DNA of 8,746 nt from Defluviitaleaceae bacterium (GTDB taxonomy: Bacteria > Bacillota > Clostridia > Lachnospirales > UBA5962): contig WQZK01000065.1 of NCBI GenBank assembly GCA_009780765.1, positions 1 through 8,746 on the forward strand, in the 5' to 3' direction. The notes beneath the pieces were generated by a model. The model made no database searches. It saw nothing but the letters and a program-made list of their open reading frames with translations, and was not told the DNA's origin. A program made the translations under genes and the position numbers. This document shows positions 1 to 5,812 of this stretch, one piece after another. Within the stretch, counting starts at the first letter, position 1. Each line of letters begins with the position of its first letter.

Positions 1-54
1 ATTTTTCGCAGTCAAAAAAATCTTTCGCGTAACAACAACTTTAGGCAAATCTAA
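1..54 (+). CDS. Possible C-terminal end of an upstream gene (partial)
   Basis: Frame 1 is open from the first base and ends with TAA at 52-54, giving 17 codons that end in NNNFRQI. The stop abuts the first base of a strong terminator stem at 55, the arrangement expected at the end of a real gene. The product cannot be recognised from so few residues. Frame 2 is also open here, but it runs straight through the terminator and is less likely. This is an inference from position only. Confidence 0.35.
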   Translation: MFRSQKNLSRNNNFRQI

Positions 55-101
55 AACCCCGTCTAGCCCGCAGTATCACTGGCTTAGGCGGGGTTGTTTT
101 T
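55..101 (+). terminator. Rho-independent terminator closing the upstream gene
   Basis: The left arm 55-68 pairs with the right arm 81-95 over about 14 base pairs, with one bulged T at 84 and a G-T wobble at 62/88. The loop is 69-80. The GC-rich base of the stem is CCCCG/CGGGG and is followed by GTTTTT. The opposite strand also ends in a short T-rich run, so it may work both ways. It insulates the cassette starting at 261 from upstream transcription, so that cassette probably needs its own promoter between 102 and 250. I could not identify a convincing one there. Confidence 0.85.
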
Positions 102-120
102 GGATTCTTTCTCTAAAGAA

Positions 121-145
121 AAGTAGTCCTAAAAAACAACTACTT
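121..145. other. Small inverted repeat in the leader of the cassette
   Basis: AAGTAGT at 121-127 and ACTACTT at 139-145 form a perfect 7-bp stem around an 11-base A-rich loop. No T-run follows, so it is not an obvious terminator. It lies about 115 bases upstream of the ACP gene and could be an operator, an mRNA 5' structure or chance. Positions 119-131 also match 8649-8661 at 12 of 13 bases. Confidence 0.4.
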
Positions 146-260
146 CTCATTCCGAATTAAACCGGTGTCAGCATAAGTTACTCAGCCATTTAGTTCGCAA
201 ATAACACATCTTTTTTAATCGAAATTAGTACTAATAATAGCATATACAGGGAGAGAGTAA

Positions 261-503
261 ATGAAAATTGATAAAAACAACGTTTACGAAATGATATCCA
301 GTATATTAAATATAGACGTGGAATTTGTAAAAAATATAGATGAGAACGAGGATTTTGCTATATACGGTATGTCCTCAATATCAGCAATACAACTTGTCGT
401 AATGTTAGAAGAAGAATATGAATTTGAGTTTAATGACGAAGACTTATTAATAGATAAATTTAATACGTACAAAAAATTGTTTAGTTTACTAGAGAGTTAT
501 TGA
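261..503 (+). CDS. Acyl carrier protein
   Basis: This 80-aa protein has the size and helical layout of a free-standing acyl/peptidyl carrier protein. The phosphopantetheine attachment site is YGMSSISAI (residues 35-43), with Ser39 as the predicted modified serine. The usual preceding Asp of the DSL motif is Ser38 here, a noticeable departure. The stretch after it is acidic (MLEEEYEFEF, 48-57), as expected for docking partner enzymes. The start is ATG with AGGGAGAG at 248-255 upstream. The FkbH gene follows after 9 bases, so the two are almost certainly co-translated; this is the natural carrier for a glyceryl unit loaded by that neighbour. It needs a phosphopantetheinyl transferase, and two are encoded downstream. 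The family call is strong; the glyceryl cargo is inferred from context. Confidence 0.9.
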   Translation: MKIDKNNVYEMISSILNIDVEFVKNIDENEDFAIYGMSSISAIQLVVMLEEEYEFEFNDEDLLIDKFNTYKKLFSLLESY

Positions 504-512
504 GAGATTACG

Positions 513-2123
513 ATGGAAAACAAAAAATTATTTGATTACGCAAATAAACCAAAAAATAACAATTTGCTTGATACAGTTAATATCGCTGTCATTTCGAATA
601 TTTCTTTTGATCCATTCTTTGTCCCTTTAATGGTAAAAAAATTTTTTGACTCCAACAACGTTTATTCTAAAATCTTTCCTATTCCGCTTGAAGAATATAA
701 TTTGACGGAACATAAGGAATCGCTTTCGGCTTCCGAACTGATTATTGTTTGGCTAAATTTTGAATTATTGTTTTCTGCCTTTTGCACACCTACAACGAAA
801 TCGGTTGGTGATGCCGTTATGTTACAAAAAAATATATTCGATGATATTTCATGCATTTCAAAAGCAAAGATTTTATGGGTTTTGTTTGAGGACTATTATG
901 ACCGAACTCATGTGTCTATTGGTCATGTTTTTTTTAATGACGGTTTTGTTGAAAAAATAAATATTGAATTATTCGAGACGCTTAAGAAAGAAGTTTCGTT
1001 TGTGGATTTAAAACAGCTAATTGCTAAAGTAGGTATTGCCAACGCTTATGACATAAAAGGCAAATATCGTTGGAATTCTCTTTATTCTAAAACTTTAATT
1101 GAAGCTGCCGTTTATGAAATACACAAGCATTATTTGATTAATAAAAATATTACAAAAAAATGCCTCGTACTGGACTGCGATAATGTACTTTGGGGAGGTT
1201 TAATATCTGAAGTCGGAATAGAAAATGTCAGCCTTAGTAGTGGCGGTTTGGGACGAGAATATCAAGATTTTCAACGATTTGTTTTATCGTTGTATTATCG
1301 TGGCGTAATCCTTGCGGTTTGTAGCAGAAACGATTTCGTGGATGTTATGACTATGTTCAATAATCATACTGAAATGATTTTAAAAGAAGAGCATATTGCT
1401 TGTTTTCAGGTAAACTGGAACATTAAACCGTACAATATAAAAAAAATTGCAAATGCATTAAACATTGGCTTGGATAGCATTGTATTTATCGATGACTCTT
1501 TATATGAAATCGAAGCGGTAAAATCTACCCTACCGGAAGTTACTACTGTTCTATATAAACGTGATATGGATTATGGACAGTTTTCTTGTTTTAATCTTAA
1601 AAATAATATTGAAATTACCGACATTGAAAAGCGTAATCAAACATATCGGACTAACAAATCTCGTGAAGTGTTAAAATCTCAATATGAAGATGATGCAGAC
1701 TACATAAAAGCTCTTAAAATTGTATTGAAAATTCATGAGATTAAACTAATTGAATATAACCGTATATCTGAACTTACACAGAGGACGAACAGACGCACAA
1801 ATGGAAAAAGATTAACGGTGGAAGATATCAAAAAGAGAGTTGAGATGGAAAATACATCACTATATTCAATATCATTATCCGATTGTTTTTCTGATTTGGG
1901 GATTGTTGGTGCGTTCGAAATATATGGCACTTGTTTAACTCTTTTTAGTTTATCTTGTCGTGCTTTAGGTCGGAAAGTTGAGGAAAAGATGCTAGATTTT
2001 ATTGCGGATAAGCATACAATATTAAAGTATGAATTTTATAGTACGGGCAGAAATGACGATACGCAAGCAATGTTAAGCACAGCATTTCCTAATGCGATAT
2101 TAATTTCAAATTTTGGGGGATGA
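513..2123 (+). CDS. FkbH-like HAD-IIIC protein, predicted glyceryl-ACP synthase
   Basis: This 536-aa protein belongs to the FkbH/HAD-IIIC family, whose studied members take D-1,3-bisphosphoglycerate, remove phosphate and load glyceryl onto an ACP. The N-terminal ~200 residues match the usual variable, SGNH-like region. The HAD core follows: motif I LDCDNVLWGG (220-229, Asp221 and Asp223), motif II CSRND (270-274), a lysine at 305 in NWNIKPYN, and motif IV VFIDDS (324-329, Asp327 and Asp328). The C-terminal GNAT-like part contains QRTNRRTNGKRLT (423-435), SDLGIVGAF (460-468) and SCRALGRKVEE (481-491). Family members normally have Thr where Val225 stands in motif I. ATG start with GAGAG at 502-506, overlapping the ACP stop. 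Pairing with an ACP is typical of extender-unit and tetronate pathways, but no PKS is present here. Confidence 0.9.
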   Translation: MENKKLFDYANKPKNNNLLDTVNIAVISNISFDPFFVPLMVKKFFDSNNVYSKIFPIPLEEYNLTEHKESLSASELIIVWLNFELLFSAFCTPTTKSVGDAVMLQKNIFDDISCISKAKILWVLFEDYYDRTHVSIGHVFFNDGFVEKINIELFETLKKEVSFVDLKQLIAKVGIANAYDIKGKYRWNSLYSKTLIEAAVYEIHKHYLINKNITKKCLVLDCDNVLWGGLISEVGIENVSLSSGGLGREYQDFQRFVLSLYYRGVILAVCSRNDFVDVMTMFNNHTEMILKEEHIACFQVNWNIKPYNIKKIANALNIGLDSIVFIDDSLYEIEAVKSTLPEVTTVLYKRDMDYGQFSCFNLKNNIEITDIEKRNQTYRTNKSREVLKSQYEDDADYIKALKIVLKIHEIKLIEYNRISELTQRTNRRTNGKRLTVEDIKKRVEMENTSLYSISLSDCFSDLGIVGAFEIYGTCLTLFSLSCRALGRKVEEKMLDFIADKHTILKYEFYSTGRNDDTQAMLSTAFPNAILISNFGG

Positions 2124-2130
2124 ATTTTAT

Positions 2131-2751
2131 ATGAAAATAAATTATGCAGACAAATTAATAGATTTAATTTATGATTATAAATATGGTATAGAAACATGCC
2201 GTGAGCAAGAATTTGATAGACGTATGATTAATTTTGGTTATAAACCGACACCTTATCGTAATCTGAGGAAAATATTTCGGAAATATAAATTTACAGAAAA
2301 TAATCATCTCATAGACTATGGGTGTGGCAAAGGTCGTGTATTGTTTATGGCTGCGTTAAATGGTTGTAAAAAAGCAACTGGGATAGAAATTAATTCTGAC
2401 ATGTATGATATTGCCATAGATAATGTGAAAAGTTTTAATGATAAACACAAAATCATGGACAATCGAATTCAAATAATCAATGCTGATGCAATGAAATACC
2501 AATTAGAAAATTCTGCTGATACTTTTTTCTTTTTTAATCCATTTCATATGAAAGTCTTTATTTATGTTTTAAATATAATTAAAAATTCAGTGATCAGTTA
2601 TCCGCGGTCTGTTAAAATATTCTTGATTAACCCTAAAGAATCAGTCATATGGACTATAGAAAGAATGCAATTTTTCACTTCAAAAGAAGAGTCAAAAACA
2701 GATAATTATTCAATTTATTTTTATGACGCAAGAACCGACTTCCACGCTTGA
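2131..2751 (+). CDS. Class I SAM-dependent methyltransferase
   Basis: This 206-aa protein has a Rossmann-type SAM methyltransferase core. Motif I is DYGCGKGR (62-69), the acidic residue after strand 2 is Glu86 in GIEIN, and NADAM (117-121) carries the residue contacting the adenine. FFFNPF (133-138) is the post-motif that often lies by the acceptor. It lacks a signal peptide or membrane segment, so it is cytosolic. The chosen start is ATG 2131, with GGGGGAT at 2115-2121 overlapping the FkbH stop; a TTG at 2113 would overlap FkbH but has no comparable ribosome site. Its place after ACP and FkbH suggests it methylates the glyceryl unit or the final product. The fold is clear; the substrate is unknown, and methylation of oxygen or nitrogen cannot be told apart. 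Confidence 0.85.
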   Translation: MKINYADKLIDLIYDYKYGIETCREQEFDRRMINFGYKPTPYRNLRKIFRKYKFTENNHLIDYGCGKGRVLFMAALNGCKKATGIEINSDMYDIAIDNVKSFNDKHKIMDNRIQIINADAMKYQLENSADTFFFFNPFHMKVFIYVLNIIKNSVISYPRSVKIFLINPKESVIWTIERMQFFTSKEESKTDNYSIYFYDARTDFHA

Positions 2752-2752
2752 G

Positions 2753-2775
2753 CGGTGATGGCATTGGTCATACCG
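2753..2775. other. Bulged hairpin just after the methyltransferase stop
   Basis: CGGT 2753-2756 and ATG 2758-2760 pair with CAT 2769-2771 and ACCG 2772-2775 to give 7 base pairs with one bulged G, around an 8-base loop. No T-run follows, so a terminator role is weak; an mRNA 3'-end stabiliser or a remnant is equally possible. Confidence 0.3.
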
Positions 2776-2853
2776 TGATATTGTATATTATATAACAGGG
2801 CGTATATCAAGAAAAAGCTATTTGCTCCACCGTTTAAAATGTGTGAACCATGA

Positions 2854-2877
2854 GCTTATGCTTATGCTTTTGCTTTA
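2854..2877 (+). repeat. Four-copy hexamer tandem repeat
   Basis: GCTTAT, GCTTAT, GCTTTT and GCTTTA follow one another without gaps. It lies in non-coding sequence, and its short unit fits slipped-strand expansion. No function is evident. Confidence 0.6.
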
Positions 2878-3199
2878 TACATATCAAAACGAACTCTGAC
2901 AACTAAATACTCTATGATATTTTAATTAGCTTGATTGCCACCACCAACAAAAACATTGGAAGGTATATCCATGAAAATTTAGAACAATCATTCATATGAT
3001 TCACTTTGAGAATGCTTCCGGAGGCGACACAATTAAAAAATTTAAGTGAAAACCAAGCAAGCATCTGTGATATGCTTCATTCAAACAGTAGTAAACAACA
3101 GAGTATGATAAAACAGCGAAATTTATAAACATTGTTTAAATTTAAAAAGCTGATACTGGATTGAATTTGGTTGAGCTAAAACAGAAAGGTGGGTATATA

Positions 3200-4276
3200 A
3201 TGAAGAAAAGTATAGTTAATTTAGCAGAGCCAATCATTACAATTTATTCGGGTTATTCAAATGCAATATCAATTCTACTTAATTACAAATATGGTGTTGA
3301 TTGGTTCATTCATAATTTTTTAAACATAATATCAGTTTATGATTATAAAAATAATATACTTTTGTCAGATTTTATGAATATGAAAAACGTTTTTTTTGCA
3401 TCTACTCGTAATTTCTCTCCAGATAATATTTTTTGTCCCCCAATAAAATCTTTCAGCGTACCAAGACAATATTTGTCTGATAATAAAATAAATATTATTG
3501 ATTATATAAAATATTATTTAGACAATAATTATTGTTGTTGCTTTCATGTTGATAATACATATATAAATTATTCTAATATGAACAGAATCCATGATATCTT
3601 CATCTATGGATATGACGATGATAGTGAATTCATTTATTTGTCTGATAATTTATATGCTGGCAAATATGAACGAGTTACTTGTACATATGAAGAACTTAAC
3701 AAAGCATACAATAGTGTTGCTTTTGATGGGGCTTGGGATTCGAAGGGAATTTTTAATCACTTTTCTTCATATGAAAAATTAAATTTTGTCAAATTTGATA
3801 GCAATTTTATATTTAGCTTTGATAAAAAAGCATTTATTGATGAAATGCAGATTTATATAAATAAGACAGAATATGATTTGAACTACACACCTAAAATAAT
3901 TGAAACAACACTTAATGAAGTTGAAATTTACTATAATGTAAAAATATATGATGTATTAGAAAAATATATATTAAGAAGCTTGGAAAGTAAAAAACACATA
4001 GATCACAGACAGATTTTTTTGCTTCATGACCATAAAAATGCTCTTAATTATAAAGTGAAGTATCTTTTAGACAACGGACTTATAAAAAATAAGGATTTGC
4101 TAAAAACCACAAAACAATTAATAAAAACTACTATTACACTTGTAAACAAAGTGTTAAAATATAATTTGAACTTTGAAAATTCAAAAGATAGATTTGAAGA
4201 GTATAAAATACTGCTTCGAGATGTAAAAAGTAATGAATTAGATGTAATAAATCACATTGTTGAAGAGTTAAGTTAA
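3200..4276 (+). CDS. BtrH_N-like protein, putative ACP-dependent acyltransferase
   Basis: This 358-aa protein resembles proteins carrying the BtrH N-terminal domain, named after the butirosin enzyme that moves an acyl side chain from the BtrI carrier to ribostamycin; the fold is related to papain-like enzymes. The family look is in AEPIITIYSGYSNAISIL (9-26), then FHVDNTYI (115-122) followed by RIHDIFIYGYDDDSEFIY (129-146) and TYEELNKAY (162-170). His131-Asp132 and Asp118 are candidate active-site residues. No Cys lies in the N-terminal segment where a papain-like nucleophile would be expected; Ser17 or Ser20 is possible. The C-terminal half is helical and charged and unlike anything I know. 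ATG 3200 follows AAAGGTGGG with good spacing; the upstream TTG at 3161 lacks one. The gene is very AT-rich: bases 3481-3540 hold 6 G or C in 60. Family assignment is from memory; the reaction is inferred. Confidence 0.65.
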   Translation: MKKSIVNLAEPIITIYSGYSNAISILLNYKYGVDWFIHNFLNIISVYDYKNNILLSDFMNMKNVFFASTRNFSPDNIFCPPIKSFSVPRQYLSDNKINIIDYIKYYLDNNYCCCFHVDNTYINYSNMNRIHDIFIYGYDDDSEFIYLSDNLYAGKYERVTCTYEELNKAYNSVAFDGAWDSKGIFNHFSSYEKLNFVKFDSNFIFSFDKKAFIDEMQIYINKTEYDLNYTPKIIETTLNEVEIYYNVKIYDVLEKYILRSLESKKHIDHRQIFLLHDHKNALNYKVKYLLDNGLIKNKDLLKTTKQLIKTTITLVNKVLKYNLNFENSKDRFEEYKILLRDVKSNELDVINHIVEELS

Positions 4277-4280
4277 TAGT

Positions 4281-4360
4281 CATAACCCCACTATGGTTAT
4301 GCCAAATTGCATGGTATGGCGCAAACTGTTAAGTATTCTCATTTCGGGGTATCGCCATAC
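4281..4360. promoter_or_regulatory. Two-hairpin leader between the BtrH-like and Sfp-like genes
   Basis: CATAACC 4281-4287 pairs with GGTTATG 4295-4301 (7 bp, 7-base loop), and GTATGGCG 4314-4321 pairs with CGCCATAC 4353-4360 (8 bp, 31-base loop). Neither is followed by a T-run. The 142-base leader 4277-4418 is visibly richer in G and C than the gene before it. An RNA leader, a processing site or an intercistronic repeat are all possible. Confidence 0.4.
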
Positions 4361-4418
4361 TGTGAAATTGAACGAATTCTACCGTAGCGAACTGCACTAT
4401 TACCCTGGGGGCATCATC

Positions 4419-5102
4419 ATGTTAAAAGTCGTTATTCTTGAAATAATTCCAGAACTTAATCAAGAAGAATTTAATATATTGTTACCTCTTGTGACCGCTG
4501 AAAAACAAGGCCGTATAAACAAATATCGCTCTTTCCAAGATGCACGAAATTGTTTGTTGGGTGATATTTTAACTCGATATGAAATTTGCAGCCATACTGG
4601 ACTTTTCAATAATCACCTCACATTTTCATCCACTGAGAACGGTAAACCGTGCCTTGCTGATAGACCAAATATTCATTTCAATATATCTCATACTGGGAAT
4701 TATGTAGCCTGTGCTATTTCAAACGAACCTGTTGGAGTTGACATAGAGATTATCAAGCTTATCAGTCCTAAAATAGCGGAAAGGTTTTTCACTCAAGATG
4801 AGATTGCATACATAGATACAACAGAAGATGTGTTTCGATTTTACGAAGTCTGGACAAAAAAAGAAAGCTTTATAAAATTTAAAGGGAAAGGGCTGCACAT
4901 GCCCTTATCTTCTTTTAGCGTGATTAATTCTGAGAGTAGCTTAAGTGCAAATTTTCACAAAGTATTTCAAAGCCACGTTGCAGTAGGGTATGTATGCTCG
5001 CCAATGGACACTCCTCCAAATGTTTATAAAATAGATATATACGAGTTGCTACAGAATATCTTAAACTCGGAATGTTTTGAGTTGGAAAATCATAAATATT
5101 AG
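4419..5102 (+). CDS. Sfp-type 4'-phosphopantetheinyl transferase
   Basis: This enzyme moves the phosphopantetheine arm of CoA onto the serine of a carrier protein, here most likely Ser39 of the ACP at 261. At 227 aa it matches Sfp (224 aa). Motifs are in order: ENGKPCL (73-79), the CoA-binding FNISHTGNY (87-95), GVDIE (106-110) with metal ligands Asp108 and Glu110, and WTKKESFIKFKGKGL (145-159) with Glu149 and the conserved lysines. All key residues are present, so it should be active. ATG 4419 has CTGGGGG at 4405-4411. Longer reading from an ATG at 4293 would add 42 residues that match nothing in the family. The AcpS-type gene begins 16 bases after the stop. Sfp types typically serve secondary-metabolite carriers, which supports a dedicated pathway here. 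Confidence 0.95.
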   Translation: MLKVVILEIIPELNQEEFNILLPLVTAEKQGRINKYRSFQDARNCLLGDILTRYEICSHTGLFNNHLTFSSTENGKPCLADRPNIHFNISHTGNYVACAISNEPVGVDIEIIKLISPKIAERFFTQDEIAYIDTTEDVFRFYEVWTKKESFIKFKGKGLHMPLSSFSVINSESSLSANFHKVFQSHVAVGYVCSPMDTPPNVYKIDIYELLQNILNSECFELENHKY

Positions 5103-5118
5103 CTATGGGTGGTATCTA

Positions 5119-5523
5119 ATGATTATTGGAATAGGGATAAGCGTAATTGATATATGTCGCTTTTCAAAAGACGTATTCAAAAATAAGCGGTTAATGAACA
5201 GATCATATACCCCAGTTGAACAAATGTATCTAAAAGATAAAGATGCGCTTGCACTGGCAGAGTTGTATGCAGCAAAAGAAGCTGTTATAAGAGCCTTATG
5301 TAACGATTTCCAAGGGTTTTCGCCACATGATATTGAGATATTATATGATGAATTTGGAATGCCTTCTGTGATATTTCACGAAAGGGTATTGGGTATTTTG
5401 AAAAATCAAGTACGCAAACAACACAAACAGGATGGAGCTGAACACTTTACCCAACTGTGCATATCTCATACTGACGAAATTGCAGTTGCGACGGCAATTA
5501 TAACCATTTCATCATCAAAATAA
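5119..5523 (+). CDS. acpS: AcpS-type holo-ACP synthase with substituted metal site
   Basis: This 134-aa protein is an AcpS-family phosphopantetheinyl transferase (usual length about 120-126 aa; the extra residues lie near 93-110). The N-terminal signature reads GIGISVIDICRF (4-15), where the family has GIGxD: Asp8 in the Bacillus subtilis enzyme, a magnesium ligand, is Ser8 (AGC at 5140-5142). The second signature, LYAAKEAVIRAL (49-60), is intact with Lys53 and Glu54. FSPHDIEILYDEFGMPSV (67-84) and CISHTDEIAVATAII (114-128) are also typical. ATG 5119 follows GGGTGGT. It is the last gene of the cassette and is closed by the terminator at 5603. AcpS normally acts on the fatty-acid ACP as a trimer. 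With Ser8 it may be weak, inactive, altered in specificity, or backed up by the intact Sfp next door. Confidence 0.9.
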   Translation: MIIGIGISVIDICRFSKDVFKNKRLMNRSYTPVEQMYLKDKDALALAELYAAKEAVIRALCNDFQGFSPHDIEILYDEFGMPSVIFHERVLGILKNQVRKQHKQDGAEHFTQLCISHTDEIAVATAIITISSSK

Positions 5524-5602
5524 TCATTCGCACAATCATAACAAAAGTATTTCGAGTGCATATGTTATTGAACTTGATTATTATAAACCTAATAAAATTA
5601 CT

Positions 5603-5646
5603 ATAGCCCTAGGTGGTCACAAATCCCGCCTAGGGCTATTTTTTTG
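5603..5646 (+). terminator. Strong rho-independent terminator of the cassette
   Basis: ATAGCCCTAGGTGG at 5603-5616 pairs with 5626-5639 over 14 bp (one G-T wobble) around a 9-base loop, followed directly by seven Ts from 5640. It ends transcription from the carrier-protein cassette before the tail genes. Confidence 0.95.
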
Positions 5647-5768
5647 CTTTTTTGCAAATACATATATTACCATTTACAAATTTAGCAATGTAGTTTTTGC
5701 TACGTTTTACAATATTATTGGAAAAATATTTAAAATAAAATCCAAATTTCATTCTACTTATATTATCT

Positions 5769-5812
5769 TCAACTCCCTCATATATTAAGTTATAAGAGGG
5801 AGTTGATTTTTT
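5769..5812 (+). promoter_or_regulatory. Hairpin plus T-run overlapping the Dit ribosome site and start
   Basis: TCAACTCCCTC (5769-5779) and GAGGGAGTTGA (5796-5806) form a perfect 11-bp stem with a 16-base loop. Six Ts (5807-5812) follow, so the element has intrinsic-terminator form. The ribosome binding site of the next gene (AGAGGGAG, 5795-5802) is in the right arm and its TTG start (5811) is in the T-run. The hairpin would both end upstream transcripts and hide the ribosome site; the tail gene is expressed only when it is opened or bypassed. The 287-base gap 5524-5810 otherwise holds only the terminator at 5603 and a short inverted repeat (TAGCAA 5683-5688, TTGCTA 5697-5702); no clear promoter was found. 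Confidence 0.75.

Larger units (their letters stand above)
2752..3199. other. 448-base gap without a convincing gene
   Basis: This stretch separates the methyltransferase from the BtrH-like gene. It holds a bulged hairpin at 2753-2775, a possible weak promoter (TTGGTC 2764-2769, TATTAT 2786-2791, 16-base spacing), a hexamer tandem repeat at 2854-2877 and a ribosome site (AAAGGTGGG, 3185-3193) for the next gene. A 38-codon reading frame at 3012-3128 begins MLPEATQLKN but has no ribosome site before it and resembles nothing I recognise. The length and lack of frames contrast with the tight packing on either side, which suggests decayed or inserted DNA. It may carry a separate promoter for the downstream genes. 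Confidence 0.5.

Noticed and set aside
3012..3128. A 38-codon reading frame (MLPEATQLKN...) as a possible precursor peptide gene
   Set aside because: It has no ribosome binding site ahead of its ATG, is preceded by an in-frame stop close by, and shows no leader or core-peptide pattern; chance or a remnant is more likely.
4293..4418. N-terminal extension of the Sfp-type protein from ATG 4293
   Set aside because: The added 42 residues have no counterpart in the family and overlap two hairpins; ATG 4419 has a good ribosome site and gives the normal length.
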